This document shows positions 17,327 to 25,581 of a stretch of DNA of 64,000 nt, one piece after another. The notes below the pieces were generated by a model, which saw only the letters and a program-made list of their open reading frames with translations, had not been told where the DNA came from and searched no databases. The stretch spans positions 1 to 64,000 of the forward strand of contig NZ_JAQBOD010000011.1 in NCBI RefSeq assembly GCF_028288205.1. Reading direction: 5' to 3'. This DNA is from Mucilaginibacter sp. (GTDB lineage Bacteria; Bacteroidota; Bacteroidia; Sphingobacteriales; Sphingobacteriaceae). The stretch's first letter is position 1. Each line of letters begins with the position of its first letter. A program made the translations under genes and the position numbers.

Positions 17327-18469
17327 ATGCAGTTTAAACAAATAGTAGGACAGGCGGTAATCAAGCAGCGGTTAATCAATTCGGTAAAAGAAAACCGGGT
17401 TAGTCATGCGCAATTGTTTTTGGGGCCCGAGGGATCGGGAAGTTTGGCCCTGGCAGTTGCTTACGCCCAATACTTATCCTGTTTGGATAAACAGGCCGAT
17501 GATTCCTGCGGCGAATGTTCGTCCTGCCGCAAGTATCAAAAACTAATGCACCCTGATCTGCATTTTACCTATCCTACGTTTGGCCTGCCCAAAGAAACAT
17601 CAATAGATTTTATTGATAGCTGGCGGTTGGCTTTTTTAGAGAATAACTATTTAAACCTTGATATATGGCGCAGCTATCTGGACGCCGGTAACAAACAGGC
17701 CAATATTAATATTGCAGATTGCCACCAGATAATTAAGAAGTTAAGCTTTAAACCTTTTGAGTCTGATTATAAAGTTTTAATACTATGGCTGCCTGAGTTT
17801 TTAGATAAGCAAGGCAATGCCCTGCTTAAAATTATTGAAGAGCCCCAGCCAAATACTTTATTTTTATTAGTAGCCCAAAACCAGGACCAGATATTAAATA
17901 CCATCCTGTCTCGTACGCAGCTGATAAAAATACCGGCGTTGAATTATAATGATATTAAGGAAGAATTAATAGCCCATCATCACCAAACAGAACATGCCGC
18001 AGCCGAAATTGCCTATTTAAGTAATGGCAATTTAACCGACGCGCTTATTATGCTGCAACAGGAAAATAAAAGTTACCATACGCTGTTTGTACAGTGGCTG
18101 CGCTTTTGTTTTGCCAATAAGGGTATAGAGATAGTTGGTTTTGTAGAGCAGCTATCCAAAATGGGCCGCGAAAACCAAAAGAATTTTTTACGTTATGGCA
18201 TCAGCTTTATAAGGGAATGCTGTTTGCTGATAGCCGGTGCCGGCGAATTGGTACACTTACCTTCGGCCGAACTGGAGACCGCGCAAAAGATGGCAACCAT
18301 CATGAACATTTCCATGAACCAGGCCATTATTGCCGAGCTGGAAAAGGCACATTATCACGTTGAAAGAAATGCAAACCCTAAAATTTTATTTTTAGATGTA
18401 TCTTTACAGCTAATCAGTTTTTTAAAACTTAAATCAAGCCCGCAAGGGAATCAATATATAGCGAATTAA
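17327..18469 (+). CDS. holB: DNA polymerase III subunit delta'
   Basis: I start at the ATG of MQFKQIVGQAVIKQRL; the track uses a TTG nine bases upstream. 380 residues. The AAA+ clamp-loader fold is visible: HAQLFLGPEGSGSLALAVAYA is a P-loop-like strand without the GKT lysine, as expected for non-ATP-hydrolysing delta'. The zinc knuckle is CLDKQADDSCGECSSCRK, sensor motifs are LLKIIEEPQPNTLFLLVAQN and ILSRTQLIKI, and the C-terminal collar helices follow. It is part of the replisome clamp loader. The next gene, ricT, starts 1 bp after the stop. Confidence 0.92.
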   Translation: MQFKQIVGQAVIKQRLINSVKENRVSHAQLFLGPEGSGSLALAVAYAQYLSCLDKQADDSCGECSSCRKYQKLMHPDLHFTYPTFGLPKETSIDFIDSWRLAFLENNYLNLDIWRSYLDAGNKQANINIADCHQIIKKLSFKPFESDYKVLILWLPEFLDKQGNALLKIIEEPQPNTLFLLVAQNQDQILNTILSRTQLIKIPALNYNDIKEELIAHHHQTEHAAAEIAYLSNGNLTDALIMLQQENKSYHTLFVQWLRFCFANKGIEIVGFVEQLSKMGRENQKNFLRYGISFIRECCLLIAGAGELVHLPSAELETAQKMATIMNISMNQAIIAELEKAHYHVERNANPKILFLDVSLQLISFLKLKSSPQGNQYIAN

Positions 18470-18470
18470 T

Positions 18471-19847
18471 ATGGGATGTGGAAGTTGCTCAACCGGGGGC
18501 GGATGCTCGCCGGCAGGCTGCAAAAGTAATGGCTCATGCCTCACTGGCGGATGCAGTAAATTAGATGTTTATGACTGGCTGTCGCATATGGATATGCCGG
18601 TTAATTATAAGCCATTTCAAATTGTAGAGATAAAATTTAAAGGCTCACGTAAAGAGTTCTATTTAAATAACGATAATATTTATTTGGAGAATGGCGATCT
18701 GGTGGTGGTTGAAGCGGCCACCGGTGGGTATGATATTGGCCATGTATCTATAACCGGCGAACTGGTTAGGATGCAAATGGTAAAGCGCAGAGTTAAAGAA
18801 GAGGATGTTTTAAAGAAGATATATCGCCGCGCTACACCTGCTGATGTGGACAAGTGGAAAGCCGCCAAAGATATGGAATGGGAAACCATGCATAGCGCGC
18901 GCAAGCTGGCACTTAGCCTTAACCTGTCTATGAAGTTAAGCGATGTAGATTACCAGGCCGATAAAACAAAGGCTACTTTTTATTATACTGCAGAGGGCAG
19001 GGTTGATTTTCGCGAGCTGATCAAGAAAATGGCCGAGACTTTCCGTATTCGTATAGAAATGCGCCAGATAGGCATGCGCCAGGAAGCAAGCCGCTTAGGT
19101 GGTATTGGCTCGTGTGGCCGCGAGTTATGCTGCTCTACCTGGTTAACTGATTTTAAAACAGTTTCTACCTCGGCGGCACGTTATCAAAATCTTTCTTTAA
19201 ATACGTTAAAGCTGGCAGGGCAATGCGGTAAGTTAAAGTGCTGCTTAAATTATGAGCTGGATACGTACATGGATGCACTAAAGCACATCCCCGATAACGT
19301 AAATTATTTAAAAACGCTTAAGGGAGATGCCCGCCTGCAAAAAACCGATATCTTTAAAAAACAGATGTGGTTCAGTTATCCCCGCGAAGAATCATGGATA
19401 GCGGTACCTATTCACCGCGTTAAAGAAATTCAGCAAATGAACAAGGATGGCGTATTGCCTGATGATCTGCTGGTATTTGTTGAGATGGAAACCGAACCTG
19501 TAAAAGCCCTGGACTACGAAAATGTTGTTGGCCAGGATAGCCTTACCCGCTTGGATGAGCGCAACCGAAACAAAAAGAAAAATAAGAACCGCAATAAAAA
19601 CAAACCAAACCCCAACGGACAACCGCGCCCGGCTAATGCTGCCGGACAGCCAACCCCCAACGGACAACCGCGCCCTACTAACATTGCTGAACAGCCCAAC
19701 CCGGGCGGGCAGGTAAACCCGCAGAGGCCAAAACCGGAAGGCGGCAACAATAATCCGAACAGGAACAGAAAACGGCCAAATAAAAACAGGAATAACCCTA
19801 ATCGCCCCAATGGAAACACTGGTGGAAACGAATCGCCAAAAGAGTAA
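18471..19847 (+). CDS. RicT-like iron-sulfur PSP1-domain protein
   Basis: 458 residues. The start is strikingly cysteine-rich (MGCGSCSTGGGCSPAGCK), and the PSP1 domain holds LSLNLSMKLSDVDYQADKTKATFYYTAEGRVDFREL with the conserved CGRELCC and CGKLKCCLNYELD clusters. In Bacillus RicT (YaaT) forms the [4Fe-4S] RicAFT complex that modulates RNase Y; the Bacteroidota homologues have an unknown partner. Residues about 365-458 are a low-complexity basic tail with NGQPRP repeats and NRNRKRPNKNRNN, likely disordered and RNA-binding. The gene is cotranscribed with holB and gldH. Confidence 0.88.
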   Translation: MGCGSCSTGGGCSPAGCKSNGSCLTGGCSKLDVYDWLSHMDMPVNYKPFQIVEIKFKGSRKEFYLNNDNIYLENGDLVVVEAATGGYDIGHVSITGELVRMQMVKRRVKEEDVLKKIYRRATPADVDKWKAAKDMEWETMHSARKLALSLNLSMKLSDVDYQADKTKATFYYTAEGRVDFRELIKKMAETFRIRIEMRQIGMRQEASRLGGIGSCGRELCCSTWLTDFKTVSTSAARYQNLSLNTLKLAGQCGKLKCCLNYELDTYMDALKHIPDNVNYLKTLKGDARLQKTDIFKKQMWFSYPREESWIAVPIHRVKEIQQMNKDGVLPDDLLVFVEMETEPVKALDYENVVGQDSLTRLDERNRNKKKNKNRNKNKPNPNGQPRPANAAGQPTPNGQPRPTNIAEQPNPGGQVNPQRPKPEGGNNNPNRNRKRPNKNRNNPNRPNGNTGGNESPKE

Positions 19848-19850
19848 GCA

Positions 19851-20333
19851 ATGAAAAATGCTTTAACATATATATTCCCTGCCATGATGGCTTTTATACT
19901 GTTGTCATGGACGGGTTGTACAGACCCTAATGCAGTTGTCGATCAAAATATAGAGATCGTTAATAATAATTGGGCCTACTCTAATAAAATAAAGTATGCC
20001 GTTAAGGTTGATAATGAGCAAACTCCTTATAATCTTTACCTAAACTTGCGGGTAACCGGCGATTATAAGTATTCTAACCTGTTTGTGCTGATCTATCAAA
20101 CTAATCCGGATAAAAAAGCAACCGGTACCCGGTATGAGTTTAAGCTGGCAAATCCTGATGGGGAGTGGCTGGGACAGGGGTCGGGTAATTTATATAGCTA
20201 CCAGATACCATTTCGTTTAAACTATAAATTTCCGGCCAAAGGTGTTTATACCATTCAAATAGAACAAAACATGCGCGATAACCCCCTGCATGAGATAAGT
20301 GATATTGGCCTGCGTGTAGAAAAAGCACAATAA
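19851..20333 (+). CDS. gldH: Gliding-motility-type lipoprotein GldH
   Basis: 160 residues with a lipoprotein signal (lipobox LSWTGC). The body shows the GldH features WAYSNKIKYAVKVDNEQTPYNLYLNLRVTGDYKYSNLFVLI, GEWLGQGSGNLYSYQIPF and GVYTIQIEQNMRDNPL. In Flavobacterium GldH is needed for gliding and type IX secretion function; many non-gliding Bacteroidota also carry it at this position after holB-ricT. It starts 3 bp after ricT, so it is in the same operon. Anchored to the inner face of the outer membrane or the periplasmic face of the inner membrane. Confidence 0.88.
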   Translation: MKNALTYIFPAMMAFILLSWTGCTDPNAVVDQNIEIVNNNWAYSNKIKYAVKVDNEQTPYNLYLNLRVTGDYKYSNLFVLIYQTNPDKKATGTRYEFKLANPDGEWLGQGSGNLYSYQIPFRLNYKFPAKGVYTIQIEQNMRDNPLHEISDIGLRVEKAQ

Positions 20334-20399
20334 TTTTACAAACTAATTTCGCGCTAATTTCGCGGGCTTGTCGTTATTATATCGAAAGCCATCATAGTT

Positions 20400-20654
20400 A
20401 TGAAAAAATTATCTTTTATTTTAGTTTTAGCCGCTGCAGCTACTTTATTTGCCTGCAACGGTACCCCAAATAAAACCGGTGGCACCACTCGTGATTCGAG
20501 CGCCAGTCATGATAATTCCGGCCTGGATACAGCATTCGGTGCCGGGGTACCGGAGGCAGAATCAACCAGCGGAACAGATACCAGTACTACCGGGCAAGTA
20601 ACGGACGACCCTACGGCCGATACGCTACGGGCAAGACCTAAAAAACATCATTAA
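20400..20654 (+). CDS. Small Ser/Thr-rich lipoprotein
   Basis: 84 residues. A lipoprotein signal (MKKLSFILVLAAAATLFAC) is followed by a short polar chain rich in Thr, Ser, Asp and Gly (NKTGGTTRDSSASHD, SGTDTSTTGQVTDDPT) ending in a basic PKKHH. No domain is recognisable and the mature part is probably disordered. Small lipoproteins of this type are frequent in Sphingobacteriaceae. Function unknown. Confidence 0.7.
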   Translation: MKKLSFILVLAAAATLFACNGTPNKTGGTTRDSSASHDNSGLDTAFGAGVPEAESTSGTDTSTTGQVTDDPTADTLRARPKKHH

Positions 20655-20709
20655 TTTATTACCATAACTCATTTTTCTTTACTTTCGTTTTGCTAATATT
20701 TTTATCAAA

Positions 20710-22095
20710 ATGATTGTTGCTGCTTTAGTTGCCTCCCTTGTAATTCTTATAATTTCTGTTTTGCTTTTTTTAAAGCGGCCAACAACTGCTGATGGTATTT
20801 CGGCAGATGAGTTTGCGCGTTTAAAAACTGAAAATACAACTCTTAGTATATCTTTAGCCAAAGCCGAAGAACGTGCGCTGGGCCTGGGTTTGGAGCGCGA
20901 TAAAGCCGATAAACAATTACAGGATGAACGCGAACGATACGATGCCGCCATAACCGCATTAAACCAGGAATTGCTGGCCGAAAAGAACCGAATGGCTAAA
21001 GCCGAAGAATCATTTAAAGCACAGCGCGAACGTTTAGGCGAACAGGAAAAAAGCATACAGGATATCCAGCAAAAGTTTCAAAAGGAATTTGAGAACGTTG
21101 CCGAGAAATTGCTTAAAGAGAAATCGAAAGAATTTATTGATGTTAACCGTACCAATTTGGATATTATCCTTAATCCGCTTAAAGAAAATCTGAAAGCATT
21201 TGAGGATAAGGTAGACAAGGTGTATAACATGGAAGCTGCCGAGCGCAATACCATGAAAGGGGTAATAACTCAGTTAATGGAGCTGAACAAGCAAATTAGC
21301 GACGAGGCGCAAAACCTAACCAAAGCCCTGAAAGGCGATAATAAAAAGCAAGGAAACTGGGGCGAGGTTATATTGGAGCGTGTTTTAGAGCGTTCTGGCT
21401 TAGTTAAGGACCAGGAGTATCGACTGCAAGCCAGTTTAATCGGTATAGATGGCACCCGCCTGCAACCCGATGTGGTGATTGACCTACCGGATGAAAAGCA
21501 CCTGATCATTGACTCGAAAGTTTCTCTGATAGCCTATGAGCGCCTGGTTAATTGCGAAACAGAAGATGACCGCAAGCTATTCTCTAAAGCACATGTAGAA
21601 TCAATAAGAAGCCATGTGCATGGCCTGTCATCTAAAAACTATCATGATCTGTACCAGATCAACTCACCCGATTTTGTGTTGCTGTTTATACCTATTGAAT
21701 CTTCTTTCAGTTTCGCTGTACAGATAGATTCTGAACTGTTTAGTGATGCCTGGGATAAGCGGGTGGTTATTGTGAGCCCGTCAACCTTGCTGGCTACCCT
21801 GCGCACTATCGCCAGTATTTGGAAACAGGAGCGTCAAAACCGCAACGTGCTTGAAATTGCCCGTTTAAGCGGCGCCATGTATGATAAGTTCGTTGGTTTT
21901 GTAAACGATATGGAAGGCATCGGCAAAAATATTAAGCTGAGCCAAAACGCTTATGATAATGCAATTAGCAAACTAACGGAAGGCAATGGTAATTTAACCA
22001 AAACTGCCGAGAAAATTAAGAGTTTAGGCGCTAAAGCCAATAAGCAATTGGATCAGAAATATATTGAGGTTGGAGATGATGAGCCGGTAGAATAG
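20710..22095 (+). CDS. rmuC: DNA recombination protein RmuC
   Basis: 461 residues. An N-terminal transmembrane helix (MIVAALVASLVILIISVLLFL) is followed by a long coiled coil (about residues 35-190) and the RmuC nuclease-like domain: GNWGEVILERVLERSGLVKDQEY, QPDVVIDLPDEKHLIIDSKVSL, DFVLLFIPIESSF and VVIVSPSTLLATLRTI. The D...DSK pattern is the PD-(D/E)XK-like core. RmuC limits inversions at short inverted repeats, which is of interest given the repeat-rich surroundings. Monocistronic. Confidence 0.93.
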   Translation: MIVAALVASLVILIISVLLFLKRPTTADGISADEFARLKTENTTLSISLAKAEERALGLGLERDKADKQLQDERERYDAAITALNQELLAEKNRMAKAEESFKAQRERLGEQEKSIQDIQQKFQKEFENVAEKLLKEKSKEFIDVNRTNLDIILNPLKENLKAFEDKVDKVYNMEAAERNTMKGVITQLMELNKQISDEAQNLTKALKGDNKKQGNWGEVILERVLERSGLVKDQEYRLQASLIGIDGTRLQPDVVIDLPDEKHLIIDSKVSLIAYERLVNCETEDDRKLFSKAHVESIRSHVHGLSSKNYHDLYQINSPDFVLLFIPIESSFSFAVQIDSELFSDAWDKRVVIVSPSTLLATLRTIASIWKQERQNRNVLEIARLSGAMYDKFVGFVNDMEGIGKNIKLSQNAYDNAISKLTEGNGNLTKTAEKIKSLGAKANKQLDQKYIEVGDDEPVE

Positions 22096-22131
22096 TGAAT
22101 TCTATTACCGCCCTTTAACTAATCACCTAAT

Positions 22132-22750
22132 GACCCATTCGGGTCAACCTCTTTGTAGAAAAACCCCACATCATTCTTTTTGCCCCATAGGGGCTACCCT
22201 TTAACCATCTAACAGGTTGTGAAAAATATATTTTTCTTCATATTCAACCGCATAATCTTTTAATATTTCCAAATATTCTTCCCTGAATGTCTTTTTGGAA
22301 TGATGTTCTTTTTGATTCAAAACATATTTAACTACACCATCAATCTGCGATCGACTATTACTAAACGCACCATATCCCTCTTGCCAATAAAATTTCCTTA
22401 TTGTAAATCCTTCCTTATTCACAAATTCTGAACTGTCCCCTTTTACCAATCTCATCAGGTCCGAAATCGCTTGTTTAGGGTTTAGTCCGACAAATAGGTG
22501 TAAATGATCTGGCATTGTATTGATGGCCAATAATTTATGCCCATTGTTTTGTACTATACCAGTTATATATTTTTGAAGGCGATCTTCCCACTCCTCTTTT
22601 ATTGTTGCTTGCCTGTATTTTACAGCAAATACAAAATGGATATATAATTGCGTGTATGTGTTTGGCATTACTTTGTGATTATGGGTAGCCCCGTATGGGG
22701 CAAAGACTTTTCTATTTATTTTCTACAAAGAGGTTAACCCTACGGGTTAA
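22132..22750 (-). mobile_element. Y1 (IS200/REP-type) transposase unit with inverted double-hairpin ends
   Basis: The left end (22132-22199) and right end (22683-22750) are about 68-bp imperfect inverted repeats. Each has a tip hairpin (GACCC-ATTC-GGGTC at left; TTAACCC-TAC-GGGTTAA at right), a conserved CCTCTTTGTAGAAAA block, and an inner hairpin (GCCCC-ATA-GGGGC at left; GCCCC-GTAT-GGGGC at right). This resembles a REPtron, in which a TnpA-REP gene is flanked by inverted REP-like palindromes. True IS200 ends are not inverted repeats of each other. Confidence 0.75.
22201..22668 (-). CDS. Y1-family transposase (IS200/RAYT type)
   Basis: 155 residues. HUH single-strand transposase: MPNTYTQLYIHFVFAVKYRQ is the typical start, the metal-binding HUH motif is in NTMPDHLHLFVGL, and the likely catalytic tyrosine is in GVVKYVLNQKEHH. 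FYWQEGYGAFSNSRSQ is also characteristic. The protein is intact. It would cut and rejoin single-stranded DNA at the hairpins flanking the gene. The stop codon sits 1 bp from the left inverted end. It lies between rmuC and thiL and interrupts neither. Confidence 0.92.
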   Translation of the reverse strand: MPNTYTQLYIHFVFAVKYRQATIKEEWEDRLQKYITGIVQNNGHKLLAINTMPDHLHLFVGLNPKQAISDLMRLVKGDSSEFVNKEGFTIRKFYWQEGYGAFSNSRSQIDGVVKYVLNQKEHHSKKTFREEYLEILKDYAVEYEEKYIFHNLLDG

Positions 22751-22778
22751 ATATTATTGTCTCTTTCAAAATATATTC

Positions 22779-22853
22779 CACCTCCCTAAAGGGGGAGTTC
22801 TTGAAGTACATGATTAATGCGTAGCGCTATTCAACTCCCCCTTTAGGGAGGTG
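22779..22853. repeat. 21-bp perfect inverted repeat overlapping the thiL 3' end
   Basis: CACCTCCCTAAAGGGGGAGTT (22779-22799) is complemented exactly at 22833-22853, with a 33-bp spacer. The right arm lies in the thiL reading frame and encodes HLPKGGV, followed by E and the stop. It looks like an interspersed repeat that entered the gene end. Confidence 0.75.
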
Positions 22854-23891
22854 CGTACCAAACGCATTCCACCCCTGCGCCTTCAATGGATGCACATTAC
22901 CGCTCTTAGTTATCAAATTACACCCCGATGCCGGCTCAGTAATATGACCTATGATGGTAATATCCATTTTAAATTTTATTTTTTCATAGTCGGCTTGTTT
23001 AACGGTGAAAAGCAGTTCGTAATCTTCGCCGCCGCTTAGGGCGCAAACGGTTGGGTCGAGGTTAAATTCGCGGGCGGTTTCAAAGGTCATAGGGTCGAGC
23101 GGTATTTTTTCTTCGTATATACTGCAGCCTTTTTCGCTTTGCTTGCAAATGTGCATGATCTCTGATGCTAATCCGTCTGATACATCGATCATTGATGTAG
23201 GCTTAACCTCAATTTCTTTTAACAGGTCGATAATATCCCGGCGGGCCTCCGGCTTTAACTGGCGCTCTACTATATAGTCTTTCCCTTCCAGATCCGGTTG
23301 AATATTGGGGTTCTCTAAATAGATCAGTTTTTCGCGCTCTAATAATTGCAGACCAACGTAAGCTCCGCCCAGATCGCCGGATACACATATCAGATCGCCT
23401 TCCTGTGCGCCGTTGCGGTATACCACATCCTCCGCGTTAGCATAACCAATAGCGGTTACACTTAATACCAATCCTTGTTTTGATGATGATGTGTCGCCCC
23501 CAACCAAATCAACACCATATTTTTCGCAGGCTATGTAAATACCTTCATACAATTCTTCAACCGCCTCAATAGGGAACTTGCTCGACATGCCAATAGATAC
23601 CGTTACCTGCGTAGCAATACCATTCATAGCATAAATATCGCTCAGGTTTACTTGCACCGCTTTGTAGCCCAAGTGTTTTAACGGGGTATAAGCTAAATCG
23701 AAATGAATCCCCTCCAGCAACATATCTGTAGATACCAACATTCTTTTCCCGCCAAAATCAAGCACAGCGGCATCGTCGCCAACGCCTTTAATGGTGCTTT
23801 TTTGCACCAATTCAATATTTTTTGTCAGGTGATTTATCAGGCCGAATTCGCCTAAAGCTTCTATATTGGTTTTCTCTTTATTATCAAACAT
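22827..23891 (-). CDS. thiL: Thiamine-monophosphate kinase
   Basis: I start at MFDNKEKTNIEALGEF; the track ORF adds MRMA. It makes thiamine diphosphate from the monophosphate with ATP. Family motifs are present: GVGDDAAVL, LVSTDMLLEGIHFDL, VQVNLSDIYAMNG, DLVGGDTSSSKQGLVLSVTAIG, DVSDGLASEIMHICK and SGGEDYELLFTV. The last eight residues, HLPKGGVE, come from an inverted repeat (22833-22853) and are probably not ancestral. The gene is single, with the Y1 transposase unit just downstream. No TPP riboswitch is visible upstream. Confidence 0.93.
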   Translation of the reverse strand: MFDNKEKTNIEALGEFGLINHLTKNIELVQKSTIKGVGDDAAVLDFGGKRMLVSTDMLLEGIHFDLAYTPLKHLGYKAVQVNLSDIYAMNGIATQVTVSIGMSSKFPIEAVEELYEGIYIACEKYGVDLVGGDTSSSKQGLVLSVTAIGYANAEDVVYRNGAQEGDLICVSGDLGGAYVGLQLLEREKLIYLENPNIQPDLEGKDYIVERQLKPEARRDIIDLLKEIEVKPTSMIDVSDGLASEIMHICKQSEKGCSIYEEKIPLDPMTFETAREFNLDPTVCALSGGEDYELLFTVKQADYEKIKFKMDITIIGHITEPASGCNLITKSGNVHPLKAQGWNAFGTHLPKGGVE

Positions 23892-24012
23892 TGCCATACG
23901 CATCCGGTTTTTTTCCGAATTGCAAAAATACGAAAGCTTAATTCAAATCGGGTAATAGTATTAAAACAAACCATTAACGGTAATTAACATACGATGCCTA
24001 TACTACACACAA

Positions 24013-24219
24013 AAATATATATCTACGAAATTTAGAAAATTACTCATTTACGCAGGCTTCGCGTTGGTCGTTATCATTGCTGATTGCAAGAAAAACGTCG
24101 CCCCGATTGATAATACTGTACCAACAGGCGCTACACCCTATGCAATAACCGAAGATTTTGAACAAGGTACTAAGGCCGCTTATGCAGCAGCAGATATTAG
24201 CTTAATTACCGGTTGCTGA
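24013..24219 (+). pseudogene. Remnant of a lipoprotein gene (5' fragment)
   Basis: Not in the track because no start remains. The frame reads KYISTKFRKLLIYAGFALVV, then IIADCKKNVAPID, then ITEDFEQGTKAAYAAADISL and ITGC before a stop. This has the shape of a Bacteroidota lipoprotein whose start codon is lost and whose lipobox Gly has become Asp (ADC). The motif EDFEQGTKAAYAAADI is familiar from secreted proteins that continue much longer, so the gene has lost most of its 3' part. It lies at the edge of the small stress block. Confidence 0.6.
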
Positions 24220-24305
24220 TCCTTTCAGCTAAGTATCTTTTAGGAACCAGCATTGGCGGCTGTCGGCCAGATTCTTTTTCATCTATTTGAAACTAACATG
24301 GCCTG

Positions 24306-24332
24306 AAAAAAACAAAGGCGCTGTTAGCGCCT
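24306..24332 (-). terminator. Terminator downstream of hsp20
   Basis: On the minus strand AGGCGCT-AAC-AGCGCCT is followed by TTGTTTTTTT. It lies 28 bp after the hsp20 stop. Confidence 0.75.
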
Positions 24333-24359
24333 GGTTAAACAATTGCCGGTAGCCCCCCC

Positions 24360-24803
24360 TTATTTGATCTCGATCTGGCGGCTGGCCATTCTGGCTTCTT
24401 CTCTTTTGGCTACATTGATTTTGAGCACCCCATCGGTGTATTCGGCTTCGATACCCTCATCATCTGCCGAATCGGGCAGGGTGAATGAGCGCACGAACGA
24501 AGTGTAATTGTATTCACACTTGTTATATTTTTTATCGTTACCGGTCTGTTCTGATTGATGTTCTGCCGAAATCATCAGCACATCCCGGTCGAGGGTTATT
24601 TTAAAATCTTCCTTTTTCAGCCCCGGTGCGGCCAGTTCGATATGATAGTGTTCGTTCGTTTCCGAAATGTTCACTGCCGGTACCCGCGATACCATCCGGT
24701 CAGATAAAAAGGTGTCATTCAGAACAGATTCAAAAATATCGTCAAATCCTGGACGCATCAAGCTACCCCTGTTTTTTCCTTCATTAAATTTTACTAAAGC
24801 CAT
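24360..24803 (-). CDS. Small heat-shock protein Hsp20
   Basis: I start at MALVKFNEGKNRGSL, which has a strong AAGGAGG nine bases upstream; the track ORF begins six codons earlier. 147 residues. The alpha-crystallin domain spans about 45-147 (VPAVNISETNEHYHIELAAPGLKKEDFKITL) with the conserved A-x-x-x-D-GVLKI motif (AEYTDGVLKI) and a C-terminal R-x-I-x-I-like tail (SRQIEIK). It is an ATP-independent holdase for unfolding proteins in the cytoplasm. A 7-bp dyad and a second inverted repeat lie upstream and may regulate it. Confidence 0.93.
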   Translation of the reverse strand: MALVKFNEGKNRGSLMRPGFDDIFESVLNDTFLSDRMVSRVPAVNISETNEHYHIELAAPGLKKEDFKITLDRDVLMISAEHQSEQTGNDKKYNKCEYNYTSFVRSFTLPDSADDEGIEAEYTDGVLKINVAKREEARMASRQIEIK

Positions 24804-24828
24804 GATATTCCTCCTTAACATTTATTAC

Positions 24829-24844
24829 GCCGGAACATTCCGGC
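24829..24844. promoter_or_regulatory. GC-rich dyad in the hsp20 leader
   Basis: GCCGGAA-CA-TTCCGGC sits about 26-41 bases before the hsp20 ATG and upstream of its Shine-Dalgarno sequence. It does not match CIRCE. It could be an operator or, with a four-base loop, a leader hairpin. A further dyad TGGTTTG...CAAACCA occurs at 24872-24902. Confidence 0.4.
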
Positions 24845-25005
24845 TACTTTTACAACAATGGGCAATGACGCTGGTTTGTAATTTTTTAAAATTGTCAAAC
24901 CAAGGCTGTATTATTTATTTGGCCATACTTCAGTTAGCCTGTTGAAAATCCACCATGAAAATTCTTGCTGATGGCGGGTATGTCAGTTTTTATTTCATCC
25001 AAAAA

Positions 25006-25488
25006 CTATGATGGGCTTAATTCCCCTGTCAGCAGTTCGGCGGTAGCTTCAATGGTTTGGTGGATCACTTCTTCGCAAGAACCTGCGAACACTCTCCGGA
25101 AGCTGGCTTCCCGGCCTTTAATCAGCGCAAAAACGAACATGGTGCCTACCGGTTTCTCCGGCGTTTCGCTGCCTCCGGGAGTGGTGAGCCCGGTAACAGT
25201 CACCTGGATATCAGATTCGATGAGTTCCCGCAGGCGGTAGGCCATTTCACGGGTGACCTCCAAAGACTCGGGTGTATATTGATCGATAAGTTCCTGCGGC
25301 ACTTTAAGCAGCTTCACTTTCAAACCGGCATCGTAGCAGGCAATACCTCCTTTTAATATTTTCCCTGATTCTTCGGTCAATGCGAATTCCGAACAAAGCC
25401 AGCCGGCCGTGGCGCTTTCCGCGAAAGCGATGGTCAGGCCTTGATCTGCCATTAATTTACTGCAAATACTGATCTTGCTTTCTGCCAT
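25006..25488 (-). CDS. CinA C-terminal-domain protein (NMN deamidase-like)
   Basis: 160 residues corresponding to the stand-alone CinA C-terminal domain (PncC type): LTIAFAESATAGWLCSEFAL, ILKGGIACYDAGLKVKLLKVP, and VTVTGLTTPGGSETPEKPVGTMFVFAL. PncC hydrolyses nicotinamide mononucleotide to nicotinate mononucleotide in pyridine-nucleotide salvage. The AESAT and GGxxxY motifs are kept, but TGLTTPGG differs a little from the typical TGIAGPxG. It sits with Hsp20 in the small stress block. Cytoplasmic. Confidence 0.88.
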   Translation of the reverse strand: MAESKISICSKLMADQGLTIAFAESATAGWLCSEFALTEESGKILKGGIACYDAGLKVKLLKVPQELIDQYTPESLEVTREMAYRLRELIESDIQVTVTGLTTPGGSETPEKPVGTMFVFALIKGREASFRRVFAGSCEEVIHQTIEATAELLTGELSPS

Positions 25489-25581
25489 GTTACTATAACC
25501 TGCAATAGCCAGGAATGGTTTGATTTTTAGCTAAAAGAAACATTTATACAGACTGGCTGTTTCTTCTCAAAAGGAGGAATG

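Noticed and set aside
22827-24012. TPP riboswitch upstream of thiL
   Set aside because: No conserved thi-box sequence was recognised in the region before thiL.
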